Origin: Prevotella scopos JCM 17725 | Lineage (GTDB): Bacteria > Bacteroidota > Bacteroidia > Bacteroidales > Bacteroidaceae | Assembly: GCF_018127785.1 (NCBI RefSeq) | Contig: NZ_CP072390.1 | Location: forward strand, 1,674,001-1,738,000 | Direction of reading: 5' to 3' | Length of the DNA stretch: 64,000 nucleotides | Part shown: positions 45,163 to 54,578 of the stretch, piece by piece | Numbering within the stretch: the first letter of the stretch is position 1 | How the letters are laid out: every line of letters starts with the position of its first letter | The notes under the pieces: model-generated | What the model was told of the DNA's origin: nothing | Databases searched by the model: none | What the model saw: the letters and a program-made list of their open reading frames with translations, nothing else | Translations under genes and position numbers: made by a program

Positions 45163-45630
45163 ATGAAAGAGAACAACAAACAGGAACTTTCCTACTTTCG
45201 GTTGAAATTAAGAAGTTATATGAGTGAGCATCACCCCGAAAAATTGCACGACACGGAGTTTATCACCACACGAGCAGACATGGCTCTCACTACTTACTGC
45301 GATGCTGTGGCACAAGGTTTTTCGCACCTCGAAGCGGAGAGCATAGCAAGTGAGGTATTGTATCAAGGTTTGCACTTTTCCAAGTACGACACGCTTGTTT
45401 CTGTCTTGGAGAACGAGTTTGAGAGGGAACTGCCTGCACCACTCCCTGAGAAGCTTGCACCCATATTGTTGTCGAACAAGGCTGTTCAAGCCACATTCGA
45501 CAAGTTCGGTTTGACGGACACATTTGCTTCTGACGAGCAATACGGCCGTCTTTACACCGAACTCACAGGCACGATAGTGCTGCTTACCAAGAGCAATCAT
45601 TTGCCAATAATCGGTCAGACGGAGGGGTAA
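45163..45630 (+). CDS. DUF1896 family protein
   Basis: This 155-residue cytoplasmic protein matches DUF1896 (ELSYFRLKLRSYMSEHHPEKL, RADMALTTYCDAVAQGFSHLEAE, LYQGLHFSKYDTL, LPEKLAPILLSN). The family is carried by conjugative transposons of Bacteroidales, usually just ahead of helicase/methylase genes, which are absent here. Function is unknown. A strong terminator at 45731-45775 closes the recombinase/DUF1896 operon. Confidence 0.85.
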   Translation: MKENNKQELSYFRLKLRSYMSEHHPEKLHDTEFITTRADMALTTYCDAVAQGFSHLEAESIASEVLYQGLHFSKYDTLVSVLENEFERELPAPLPEKLAPILLSNKAVQATFDKFGLTDTFASDEQYGRLYTELTGTIVLLTKSNHLPIIGQTEG

Positions 45631-45730
45631 GCCCAAAGGCGTTGTAAGCAAAGGCGCACGCAAAGTCCCTGATGCCGTTTCTTATCGTGCAAAGGTACAA
45701 CGGCAGCCAATCTGCCCTGACAAGGTCAAG

Positions 45731-45775
45731 TCCTGCGGATGGAGAGAAGAATCTCCACCGCAGGATTTTTCTTTT
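45731..45775 (+). terminator. Rho-independent terminator after the DUF1896 gene
   Basis: TCCTGCGG (45731-45738) and TGGAGA (45740-45745) pair with TCTCCA (45752-45757) and CCGCAGGA (45758-45765), followed by TTTTTCTTTTT. Confidence 0.9.
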
Positions 45776-45985
45776 TCAAGGCGGTACTACAATTCTCAAT
45801 ATCCGTGCGGTCGTATTCATCTCTCCCAACCTTGCAGGGCAGGGCTGCCGTAGAGAGATAGGCACGACAAGAATACGGCATACTCAGGCTCTTTGGACGC
45901 AAAAGCGAATTATAGAAACAATAGTTAGAACTAACGATTGTCTTGACAATCTTATTATATGACAAGCCTTTTTTTGTACAACTTA

Positions 45986-46129
45986 TTGTCTGTACAATTT
46001 GTTGTCATAACAATTTGTTGTCATAACAATTTGTTGTCATAACAATTTGTTGTCATAACAATTTATTGTCATAACAATTTATTGTCAAGACTATCTGTTG
46101 TCAAGACAAACTATCGTCAAAACAAACTA
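45986..46129. repeat. 16-nt iteron-like tandem array (nine units)
   Basis: TTGTC recurs every 16 nt at 45986, 46002, 46018, 46034, 46050, 46066, 46082 and 46098, then TCGTC at 46114. The consensus unit is TTGTCATAACAATTTG; later units drift (AAGACTATC, AAGACAAAC). The array lies between the DUF1896 terminator and the excisionase-like genes, and runs into a 12-bp dyad. The form suits a replication origin or multiple arm sites for a recombinase or excisionase. Confidence 0.85.
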
Positions 46130-46131
46130 TT

Positions 46132-46163
46132 GATAGTTCGACATCTCGATTTGTCGAACTATC
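46132..46163. promoter_or_regulatory. Perfect 12-bp dyad next to the 16-nt array
   Basis: GATAGTTCGACA (46132-46143) and TGTCGAACTATC (46152-46163) form a perfect inverted repeat with an 8-nt loop. A further CTATCGAACTGTCGATAG quasi-palindrome continues to the right. It may be a protein-binding site or an origin hairpin. It is about 250 nt upstream of the first HTH gene. Confidence 0.7.
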
Positions 46164-46410
46164 GAACTGTCGATAGACCAACAAATATGCAATAAAAGGA
46201 AAGAGCCGGCACCTCATCTCATTACCGCAATAACGCTGAGGAATTTTCTCGTGGTCTTTTCTCTTGTTTTCCTAACATTTCCCTGCTTTTCCTCATTCCT
46301 TGCAGCGATGCTTTTGAGGACTTACTTTTGCATCCGATAAGTACGGCAACAGACTGCATAACAGTTTGTTTGCCGAGCAACAACAAAGTAATCAAAACAA
46401 AATTAAGGCA

Positions 46411-46680
46411 ATGAAACTTATTATCATCGACCGCAAAGCGTGGGAGCGACACCACTCCGACTTTGCAGACTTTGTCCATCGTATCGAACAACTCATCGGC
46501 AATCCGCCCGAAAAGGACGAATGGCTTGACAACGAAGCCGTGTGCAAGCATTTGGGCATCAGCAAGCGTACCCTGCAATCATACAGAGATACGGGAAAAA
46601 TCCCTTTTTCAATGATTGGACACAAGTGTTATTACAAGGAGAGCGACATCACGGAGTTACTGAATGCAAACAATGAATGA
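46411..46680 (+). CDS. Helix-turn-helix (excisionase-like) protein 1
   Basis: The start at 46411 (MKLIIIDRKAWERHHSDF) is chosen over the longer frame, whose first 15 residues lack family character. This gives 89 residues. The C-terminal half is a MerR/HTH_17-type winged helix (EWLDNEAVCKHLGISKRTLQSYRDTGKIPFSMIGHKCYYKESDI), as in excisionases of CTn elements. Proteins of this kind bend DNA for excision or act as regulators. It lies 3 nt before a paralogue. Confidence 0.85.
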   Translation: MKLIIIDRKAWERHHSDFADFVHRIEQLIGNPPEKDEWLDNEAVCKHLGISKRTLQSYRDTGKIPFSMIGHKCYYKESDITELLNANNE

Positions 46681-46683
46681 ATT

Positions 46684-47043
46684 ATGTCGGAGAATGAAAT
46701 CATTACGCAGGAAGACCCTCAGATGCAGATGTTTGCACAACTGATGGAGGGCATCTTAAAGAAACTGGAGCGTTATTGTGCTACCGCCCGTCCGATGCTG
46801 GGCGGAGAGGTTTACCTCACTGGTGAGGAGGTATGCAGCCAATTACGGCTCAGCACACGCACGCTCCAAGAGTACAGAAATGCAGGAATACTTCCTTTCT
46901 ACAAAATCGGAGGGAAGATACTTTACAAACAGAGCGACATACAGACTATGCTTGAAAGGTATTATAATCCAATACCGCAAACAGGTAAGTTACGAGTTAA
47001 GTTAAGAAATCAGTCGCGACTTAAGTCAAATGGTCAGTTATGA
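46684..47043 (+). CDS. Helix-turn-helix (excisionase-like) protein 2
   Basis: This is a 119-residue paralogue of the preceding gene with the same HTH_17 domain (YLTGEEVCSQLRLSTRTLQEYRNAGILPFYKIGGKILYKQSDIQ), an N-terminal acidic helix and a basic C-terminal tail. It is probably a recombination directionality factor or regulator of the element. It is translationally close (3 nt) to the first HTH gene. Confidence 0.85.
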   Translation: MSENEIITQEDPQMQMFAQLMEGILKKLERYCATARPMLGGEVYLTGEEVCSQLRLSTRTLQEYRNAGILPFYKIGGKILYKQSDIQTMLERYYNPIPQTGKLRVKLRNQSRLKSNGQL

Positions 47044-47470
47044 CTTTGGTCAAAAATATGTCAGCTCATAAAGTCAGTAAGTCAAGAAATTAGTCTAAAC
47101 TTATCTCTTGACTTACTTTTTGAACTTTGAACTCTCGCCTATCAAAAGCACCCCAGAAAGGTTACTTTATGGAACATAACAAACTTTCTCTTTCTTTATA
47201 CTGGCAAGGTGTGTCTTTGTACCACAAATTGCCATTTGTCCCACAAAGACCCTTGCCCCGAAAGGGGATTAAATCACTCCAAAGTCATGATTAGAGATAT
47301 AAAGAACATTTTAGCAGGTTAAGAAAGGCAGGTCAACTTTTGCCACAGAGGTTTACCTTACAGCAGGAATATGCAAAACCTCTAAAAGGCATCATACACT
47401 TAGAACATCACTATTTTGTGTTTGCTAGCACAATAATTGAATACTAAGTTAGCTTTCCAACATACCATTT
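47044..47470. other. Gap with a long interrupted inverted repeat (47203-47257)
   Basis: GGCAAGG (47203-47209), GTCTTTGT (47213-47220) and ACAAAT (47224-47229) pair in order with ATTTGT (47234-47239), ACAAAGAC (47243-47250) and CCTTGCC (47251-47257), forming one extended hairpin. In related elements such a sequence often lies just ahead of mobilisation genes. Here only a short frame (MIRDIKNILAG at 47287) follows, so a mobilisation module may have been lost. Confidence 0.55.
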
Positions 47471-48094
47471 CTATCTCAAGATCTTAATATTCATCAGTTT
47501 TAATTCTTCATCATTCATGCGAACCCATTCATTCCAGTCTCCGTCTAATGATTTTAGCAATGGGCTTGGATGTGCCCTTAATAGTTTTGACAAATAAATC
47601 TTTGCATTCTTCTCTCCATCACGCAGATAAATTGCTTTAATCTTATTAATAGCCATATCCTCGTTGTACTCATCATTCAAAGAACTGTCACAAACAGCAA
47701 TTGTCTTTTCAATGTAATAAGTAGCTGAGTCTTTATTATGTTCTCTTAAGTATTTTTCAGACAGAAAGATAAGCCGTAACGGATTGTTTTCTTGAAGGGT
47801 CAAAACTGCATGCTCAGCATTAGCCATAGCCTCATCCATGCGCCCCAATGAAAAGAAGATTATGGAACGATAATGATAATATTGTCTCTTATCGATATTC
47901 GAAGTATCAGCACTAAGTAAATAGTTCGAAAGTTCCAATGCTCTTTTAAACATTATTGTGTCGTTACGCACATAACCCATAAAGAACACATTGTCTAAAC
48001 TGTCACGAAGTTCTTTGAGATCTTCTTTATTCTGTCCTTTGGCGCATCCAATAATCAATACGAGGCCAATACAAATATACAATATCTTTCTCAT
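47471..48094 (-). CDS. TPR-like lipoprotein downstream of the RHS gene (possible immunity or accessory protein)
   Basis: This 207-residue lipoprotein has lipobox LIIGCAKGQ (Cys about residue 17). The mature part is all-helical with TPR-like pairs (MFKRALELSNYLLSADTS, MDEAMANAEHAVLTLQENNPL, SATYYIEKTIAVCDSS). It lies 17 nt after the stop of the 2014-residue RHS protein in the same operon. That position is typical of an immunity gene for a polymorphic toxin, but a lipoprotein with TPRs could equally be an assembly partner. No immunity family is recognised. Confidence 0.65.
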   Translation of the reverse strand: MRKILYICIGLVLIIGCAKGQNKEDLKELRDSLDNVFFMGYVRNDTIMFKRALELSNYLLSADTSNIDKRQYYHYRSIIFFSLGRMDEAMANAEHAVLTLQENNPLRLIFLSEKYLREHNKDSATYYIEKTIAVCDSSLNDEYNEDMAINKIKAIYLRDGEKNAKIYLSKLLRAHPSPLLKSLDGDWNEWVRMNDEELKLMNIKILR

Positions 48095-48111
48095 AGAAAC
48101 TTATTAGTTAG

Positions 48112-51100
48112 TTATTTTATTCTGAAATTATGATTATATCTTGCAGGTATAAGTAAACCTATAATAGTCGGTCTTGTAAGTGACCCACATCCCCCAGGTG
48201 TGCTATAATTCCAACCTCCAGATACGTTTAAATTTATTGGGAGTGCATTTCTATAGCTAACATTATCAATATGTACATCACCTGTAAAATTTGTTCCAGA
48301 AGGAACAACATATGTTCCGGTTGTTTTTTTAAAAGAGTATTCCGACTTCTTACTTCCTACTTTAAATTCTACTTCGAACGCACCTTCAACATCTATATCG
48401 GAAATATTAGAGTATGATGTTAGCATAACATGTGCATCGAGAATCTTGGCCTGTACATGATCATTTATATAAACATAAGTGTCAACTGTCATCAATGCAT
48501 TTCCAGCTCCGACTTTTTCATCAAAAGGAAAAGTGACAAGAATTTTACCTCTATGATGCATTTTTGTTTTTCTTAAATGCATATAATCGTTAAAAAGAAA
48601 TGAAAAGGCTCCTGTAACAGCTCCATTTGCAAATTTACCTCCACCTATTTCATCTATTGTTCCACTAACGATAGAAGCAGATATGATTTTTAATGCTTTT
48701 GTCATATCTGTAGCTTTGTTAATGCCATATCCGCCTGCTCCCGATACAGCCCCCATCATAAAACCATGGAACATATTACCTCCTTGTACTCCTTCTAACC
48801 AACCCTGAGAAAATGTATGTTTAAATAGTTGTTCCCATATAGTTCCACCACCTGAGGCAAAATTTAAGAAACCGCTTGCACCACCAACTACGGCTCCGAT
48901 AAAGGTGCTTTTTGCTATTTGTCCAATATTAGCCCCGTTAAGTAGGGCACCCGTCAATGCGCCAGCAGCACCTCCTACTGCACCAGCAATGATAGCAGCT
49001 CCTAGGGTAGTGCCAGACCCAAGTGTTACGACAGAGACTGCTATACCAACTATAGACGCAGTAATTGTTTTCCAGTTTTTGCTAAACCAGCTATATCCGG
49101 ATGGATCTATCAGGGAAAGAGGGTTGTTTATACAATACGCATAGCGGTTCAGGCTTTGTGTAAAGTCTGGGCTCTGTATAAACGGGTCAGCAGAAATAAA
49201 ACGTCCCACGACAGGGTCATACATTCTACCGTCCATATTGACCAGTTCAAACAGGTCAATATGTTCATGCCCGCCGAAGCCATGATCATTATAAGCATTG
49301 CTTGATGCCACCACATCAAATACTACCCATGTCTCCGGGTTACGCCTTAATCCCCATGCATCATAGCTTAGTTCCTGATACAGCTTGCCGAGTTCATCAG
49401 AATAAACCTGAATGGAGCCTAAGTGGTCATGATGTAGGTATTTTACATCTTCAATGTCATTAGCATCCTGTGAGAGTATTGCCACAGCCTTTCCAAATAC
49501 AAAGATATAGTTTGTGCCACTTATCTTGCCATTTTCAACCGTCTGCTCAAACAGATTATCCACATAATATTTCCGCACTCCCTGAATGTCTACCAATACT
49601 CTCGATTTGTCTGGACCGTATTCTATCAGCATTGTTTTATCGCCTGATACAATCTTGGCTACTTTGTCGAAAGAGTTATAGCTGATTTCATCCCAAGTCG
49701 CAATGGAACGCTTGCAATCCGTAATGGAAGACAACTTGTTGGAACCGTCTGTATAGATATATGTTCCGACATCAGACTTGCTAGTTATATTGCCAGCGTT
49801 GTCATAAGTCATGGACTGCGTCACCTGACCGTTCTTACGAACATTTGTCAGACGATACAAACCATCATACGAGAAGGATTCCGATAGATTTCTCTTTAAA
49901 TCACGACGTGTGACAAGATTGCCCACGGCATCAAAACTGTATGTCCAATTTTGAATTCCGGGTGTCAATATGCTGGAGATGGTACCTTTTTGGGGATCAT
50001 GAGCTGTTGTTGTGATGAGACCGTTTCCGAATTCTTCCTTCTCTATCTGTCCCCTTGCATCCAAGTCATGGAGCTTCCAATAGAGTTTCTGGTTGTCGGC
50101 ATTTGAAACTGATATCTGTATTCCGCAGGCATCATACCCATTCTTAACTTTCAGTCCTTTGGGATATTTTATGGTCTCAACCTGATTTGCCAAGTTGTAT
50201 GTATACGACGTCTCATACGCCCTGTCATCTATGACAGTATTTTTCTTGATAACCCGTCCGTAATTATCATAAGTATATGTCTCTGAATACTGTATGGAAC
50301 CCACAGAAACGACTTCGTCAACAGCACCCTTCCATCCTTTGTCATATGTAGTTGAAATCGTTACCTCCGGTCGGACTTCCTGTATGATACGTCCACCAGT
50401 GTCATATTCAAATCGGGTCTCCCCGTGACCGTCTTGATGGGCAATGAGCTCTCCAAACGCATTGTATGTGTCCTGGGAATGCCCTAAATCCGGATCATCC
50501 AAGCTTATTCGGTTTCCTGCTATGTCATAGGAACAGTGAATGGTCGTCCTTGGTCCCTTAGTTTCTATGCACTTTCCATCCGCATCATATTTGTAAGTAA
50601 TGCCTGTACCAGCATTGTCAATACTGGAAGCCAGCAAGCCGTTAAGATTGCTAATTTTTGTACTGATGCTTCCAAGTGGGTCCGTTGCCGTAGTCTTAAG
50701 TCCACTATATGCGAAGATGTGGCGGCTTCCATCAGGGGCAGTTTGCGCAGTAGTCCTGCCCACAGCATCGTATTCATTCTTGCTCCAATACTGTTGTCCG
50801 CCGACATAATATGGCTCAGAAGTCCTTTCGACAAGCCCCTTCTTATCATAAGTCCGGTCTATGTAGACCTTCTTTCCGTTAACCGACTCCGTAACTTTTC
50901 TCAACAGACGTCCTAAACAGTCGTAGAACTCGATGGAAGAAGGCTCTCCTGTAGTCTTGTTCCACTCAAAATACAATGCGTTCGCTGGTGCATCAGACAT
51001 TCCGGCACTCCACCCCGTAGTTTTCAATGTTTTTGAGATAGGGGTAGATGCTGTAACAAGATTACCAAATTTATCGTAAGTGTAATTAGTAACAATGCCG

Positions 51101-54100
51101 TTCTTATCCGTTGAAGCGGTAACAAGTCCCTCCACCTCGTTGTATTTCAATGTTTCAATAAATCCTAAACAGTTGGTAGAGGATACGATATATCTGCCCT
51201 TGGCATCATAGCGGGTTTGGGTAATCCTTTCTGATGAGTTGTCAAAAGGAGAAACAGTACTTTTAACGATATTTCCAAAGCCATCGTGGACGTATGTTTT
51301 TCTATAACCCAATTCGGTATTTCCCGGGGCAAACACTTCTGTGGTCAACAAGCCGGAATTTGGATCATATTCGAATGAGGACTTCCGAGTTGTTGTACCA
51401 CTCTCATTGGATTTGGAAACAGTACATTCCGTTAGTCTGCCCAAAAGCCATTTGTCAGTATTATTGATGAAAGTGCCGGTGGTGGTTGTCTCAATGCTTC
51501 CATCCTTAACAATGGTCTTTGTGGTATTCCCCCAAGTGTCATACTCATAGTCTGTCTTTACATCCTTGATTAGTTCACCGGTGTTAAACTCGTAGTTCTT
51601 CTGATGAACCGTCATCGGCATATAGGTATAGATGCTAGAATTATAGGACGACGAAGCATAGTTTGATTTAAGTGTATATGTATGGTAGCTCTCCTCAATC
51701 ACCTTGCCATTGACAGTGGTCCGGCTATGCTTGGGCGCAATCACATATTTTTCGGTGTTCACCGAATATTCCGTAGTGTTCAATGTATTGGTGGTCTCGT
51801 CTTTCACATAGCATTTTTCAAAGCCAAGCAAGCCACGCCCGTTTTTGTGGAATAACGCATTTTCATATCTGTATGATGTCACATTAGTCCCGCCAATTCC
51901 ATCAGGTGTTGAAACAGACGCCACTACAGGCCATGACAAACCTATGGAGACAAGAGGATATGAATTTGTCCTGCCTCTGGTAAATACACTTTCATCTGTC
52001 AGATATTTATAATCAATATTGGTGGAATTGCCCAAACCGTCTTTGATACCCGTCAAAAGACTATGTTTGTCAGATGGCATCAAATAAACCTGATAACCAT
52101 CCCAGTTGCTTTTATTCCAATTAGAGGTACAAACGAAATCGGCTTTGCCGTCACCGTTGAAATCGCCAACATAGAAATGCCACTTGTCCGTAGCATATAC
52201 ATTACCACCTTTTACCTGTTTATAAAAATTGCCTCTCCCGTCACTAAGGTAGGCCTGCGGTTGCGTCATATTACTTCCAGAAGATGTCTTGTCGATGGCC
52301 TGGAAGTCATCGAATCCATCACCGTTTAGATCCGCAATATACAGTTGCTTTGAACGTGCATCAAAGGGTTTTTCATAATACTCTGTGGTAAACTTGCCAT
52401 CCCCTTTTGAATAATTGATGCACCAAGTACTCCATCCTCCTCTATTGGGATTTTTTGTCCACCCAGTAAGCAGCATGTCAGTCTTTCCATCTCCATTGAA
52501 ATCTCCAAGTTCCAGATAATGGTTCTTATTAGGCCATGACGATTTATCCTCCTTAGTCATGGTTCCCGCACCATCGCAATACATGATACAGTTGCCGTTG
52601 TCATTAAGATTCATCACATCTGTCAGCCCATCTCCATTGAAATCGCCATATTCAACCCTGTCCCACTTTTCGGAACAATATCTAACCGCCGTATAATCTA
52701 AAGGTGTTAACCCATTTGCCCCCTCCTTTGAGCGGATTAGTTTACACTCCTTGGAATTCGAAAGCCATGCGAACAAGTCAGCAGCTCCATCGCCATTCAA
52801 TTCTACGGTTTGGATTGTATAATCTCTTGCAAGCGAGATGAAACATTTCGAGAAAGCAAGACTTATCTTTCCGTTGTTGTCCACCGATGTTGTGTATAAG
52901 TCGCAGTTATGCCATTTGCCGGAATGGCATCGTTTTGCAACAACATCGGCATAACCGTCACCGTTAAAGTCCCCACAGACAACCTGCTCAAGTTTATCGT
53001 CATTCCAGTTCCATGTCCCACTTGCGACCTGTTCAAAGTAAGTGCTATGACTTATAAAAAGTTTCCAGCCTTTCCAACCTGCTCTGTCATTCTCTGGAGT
53101 TGCTATGAAATCTGCCAATCCATCGCCATTGAAATCACCTACAGTCAAAGTCGCCTTGTGAATAAGTTTTGTCTGGGAGTAATTGTAATTCTGTACCTTA
53201 AAATCGCTAAGATTGGTCCACGTCAGTTGTGTCGGATTCTTATGTTCTCCTCCAGACGCGGTCTCTGTTACTTCTGAAAGTTGATATTTGCGTTTTTCGA
53301 CTTGATAATTAAACTGAAAGTTACGCACGACTTGGTCTCCCATGAACAGTGCTATAGAAAAAAGAAGTTGGCTCCTTTTAACTCTCGCGCCATTGACATA
53401 AGTAACCGGTGAATAAGGATTGCTCATGTAACTAAAACGGATTGAGGCATAAGGAGACAATCCTACCGTGGCATTTCCCGTATAGTCAATTCGTGAAGGA
53501 TAGAAATCATTGGTACTAGCCTCACCACCATATGTGACGGTGAAATAGTTACCTTTTGTGTCAGATACTTTTGACACAAGCCAAAACAGGGTTGAGTCTG
53601 TTTCTGCCTTACCTAATGCTTTTGATACGGTTACATAATCATATATCAATCCGGACTTGGTATATACCGTGAAAGATGTAGGGTTGGTACTTTTTCCATT
53701 TGCCAAGATTTTTGCGAAAGAATTGTTTTCTGTTCTATATTCTGTTTCCGTACCATAAGAATAGTTATATTTTATTAATCTCTGACCGTCCAATGCAAAA
53801 TGATCATGACTAGTAAAATCTATTGCTGTGGCCATCCCATCATGAAACCTGTCTGATGGAATTCGGCTTATAATGGATAGTCCCATAAGGTCAAAGCCAT
53901 ATCCAGCCAAACCATTTTTCGTGGAACTGTTGTAACATACTGATAAATTCGGCTTCATACCACCTGTTCCGGGAAGAGCTGGTATCGGGATTTCGTATGA
54001 CAGTTGTCCTGTAGGAGAAACATTTATCTCATCATTGATTTTGCCGAAAACTCCATTTCCGACTCCTCCGTGTTCTTTATCAGTATAAAGACGTTCCTGT

Positions 54101-54156
54101 GCAAGACTGCTTATCGTTATCAATAAATATATCAAAAGAAGTAAATGTTTTTTCAT
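48112..54156 (-). CDS. Giant secreted FG-GAP/RHS repeat protein with variable C-terminal domain
   Basis: This is a 2014-residue protein with a signal peptide (MKKHLLLLIYLLITISSLAQ). The order is a SpvB/TcdB-like N-terminal domain (VSPTGQLSYEIPIPALPG, GLAGYGFDLMGLS), then seven FG-GAP/VCBS calcium-type repeats (GDFNGDG and variants). Many YD/RHS repeats (TYDKKGL, EYDAVGRTT, TYDNAGNITSK) follow, then the RHS core DPVVGRFISADPF ... NNPLSLIDPSGYSW, ending near residue 1690. The last about 324 residues hold a Gly/Ala-rich, glycine-zipper-like segment and a beta-rich tip of about 155 residues of no known family. RHS shells enclose toxic or adhesive C-terminal tips. The gene follows the type IX sorting-domain protein by 5 nt. 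Confidence 0.9.
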   Translation of the reverse strand: MKKHLLLLIYLLITISSLAQERLYTDKEHGGVGNGVFGKINDEINVSPTGQLSYEIPIPALPGTGGMKPNLSVCYNSSTKNGLAGYGFDLMGLSIISRIPSDRFHDGMATAIDFTSHDHFALDGQRLIKYNYSYGTETEYRTENNSFAKILANGKSTNPTSFTVYTKSGLIYDYVTVSKALGKAETDSTLFWLVSKVSDTKGNYFTVTYGGEASTNDFYPSRIDYTGNATVGLSPYASIRFSYMSNPYSPVTYVNGARVKRSQLLFSIALFMGDQVVRNFQFNYQVEKRKYQLSEVTETASGGEHKNPTQLTWTNLSDFKVQNYNYSQTKLIHKATLTVGDFNGDGLADFIATPENDRAGWKGWKLFISHSTYFEQVASGTWNWNDDKLEQVVCGDFNGDGYADVVAKRCHSGKWHNCDLYTTSVDNNGKISLAFSKCFISLARDYTIQTVELNGDGAADLFAWLSNSKECKLIRSKEGANGLTPLDYTAVRYCSEKWDRVEYGDFNGDGLTDVMNLNDNGNCIMYCDGAGTMTKEDKSSWPNKNHYLELGDFNGDGKTDMLLTGWTKNPNRGGWSTWCINYSKGDGKFTTEYYEKPFDARSKQLYIADLNGDGFDDFQAIDKTSSGSNMTQPQAYLSDGRGNFYKQVKGGNVYATDKWHFYVGDFNGDGKADFVCTSNWNKSNWDGYQVYLMPSDKHSLLTGIKDGLGNSTNIDYKYLTDESVFTRGRTNSYPLVSIGLSWPVVASVSTPDGIGGTNVTSYRYENALFHKNGRGLLGFEKCYVKDETTNTLNTTEYSVNTEKYVIAPKHSRTTVNGKVIEESYHTYTLKSNYASSSYNSSIYTYMPMTVHQKNYEFNTGELIKDVKTDYEYDTWGNTTKTIVKDGSIETTTTGTFINNTDKWLLGRLTECTVSKSNESGTTTRKSSFEYDPNSGLLTTEVFAPGNTELGYRKTYVHDGFGNIVKSTVSPFDNSSERITQTRYDAKGRYIVSSTNCLGFIETLKYNEVEGLVTASTDKNGIVTNYTYDKFGNLVTASTPISKTLKTTGWSAGMSDAPANALYFEWNKTTGEPSSIEFYDCLGRLLRKVTESVNGKKVYIDRTYDKKGLVERTSEPYYVGGQQYWSKNEYDAVGRTTAQTAPDGSRHIFAYSGLKTTATDPLGSISTKISNLNGLLASSIDNAGTGITYKYDADGKCIETKGPRTTIHCSYDIAGNRISLDDPDLGHSQDTYNAFGELIAHQDGHGETRFEYDTGGRIIQEVRPEVTISTTYDKGWKGAVDEVVSVGSIQYSETYTYDNYGRVIKKNTVIDDRAYETSYTYNLANQVETIKYPKGLKVKNGYDACGIQISVSNADNQKLYWKLHDLDARGQIEKEEFGNGLITTTAHDPQKGTISSILTPGIQNWTYSFDAVGNLVTRRDLKRNLSESFSYDGLYRLTNVRKNGQVTQSMTYDNAGNITSKSDVGTYIYTDGSNKLSSITDCKRSIATWDEISYNSFDKVAKIVSGDKTMLIEYGPDKSRVLVDIQGVRKYYVDNLFEQTVENGKISGTNYIFVFGKAVAILSQDANDIEDVKYLHHDHLGSIQVYSDELGKLYQELSYDAWGLRRNPETWVVFDVVASSNAYNDHGFGGHEHIDLFELVNMDGRMYDPVVGRFISADPFIQSPDFTQSLNRYAYCINNPLSLIDPSGYSWFSKNWKTITASIVGIAVSVVTLGSGTTLGAAIIAGAVGGAAGALTGALLNGANIGQIAKSTFIGAVVGGASGFLNFASGGGTIWEQLFKHTFSQGWLEGVQGGNMFHGFMMGAVSGAGGYGINKATDMTKALKIISASIVSGTIDEIGGGKFANGAVTGAFSFLFNDYMHLRKTKMHHRGKILVTFPFDEKVGAGNALMTVDTYVYINDHVQAKILDAHVMLTSYSNISDIDVEGAFEVEFKVGSKKSEYSFKKTTGTYVVPSGTNFTGDVHIDNVSYRNALPINLNVSGGWNYSTPGGCGSLTRPTIIGLLIPARYNHNFRIK

Positions 54157-54161
54157 AAGCT

Positions 54162-54578
54162 CTAATTTTTAAGCAATTTATATGATTTTTCAAAGTCCTC
54201 TCCACTTACTTTAACAATGTAAATTCCTTTTGGCAGGTTTGTAGTCGTTAAGGTAGTAGTTCCATTCCCAATTAAATCATTGAAGACAACTTGACCTGAT
54301 ACATTTGCCATGATGTATGATAAATTATGGTCTGAAGGCAATCCCACAATTGAGATAGAAAGTTGATCTTGAAAAGTTGGTGCTGGAGAGAGGTCTACTT
54401 TTAACAGTTTCGTGTCTGTAGAAGTTTTTAGGGCTTTCTTGGCTTTGAGAAGTGTTCCCCTAATAACCCGGGAAGTACAACTACCTTGTGCATTATATGT
54501 GTAAACAACCGTCTGCCCCTGTGCCTTAGTATAAGTAAAGACAAACAGCAACATCAGTAAAATAACTTTATTTTTCAT
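54162..54578 (-). CDS. Small secreted protein with YD-like motif and type IX sorting domain
   Basis: This 138-residue protein has a signal peptide (ending TKAQGQ), then a single YD/RHS-like motif (VVYTYNAQGSCTSRVIRG). After a short linker comes a C-terminal type A sorting domain (about 65-138) closing with LPKGIYIVKVSGEDFEKSYKLLKN-like strands. Such domains direct export through the type IX secretion system and anchoring on the cell surface. It is the first gene of the RHS operon. The giant RHS protein has no such domain of its own, so this protein might complete or carry it (inference). Confidence 0.8.
   Translation of the reverse strand: MKNKVILLMLLFVFTYTKAQGQTVVYTYNAQGSCTSRVIRGTLLKAKKALKTSTDTKLLKVDLSPAPTFQDQLSISIVGLPSDHNLSYIMANVSGQVVFNDLIGNGTTTLTTTNLPKGIYIVKVSGEDFEKSYKLLKN

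Noticed and set aside
45672..45962. Plus-strand open frame of 96 codons after the DUF1896 gene
   Set aside because: It runs through the terminator hairpin at 45731-45775 and has no protein-like composition; the region is non-coding.
45986..46129. Possible CRISPR array
   Set aside because: Units are contiguous 16-nt repeats with no spacers and no cas genes nearby.
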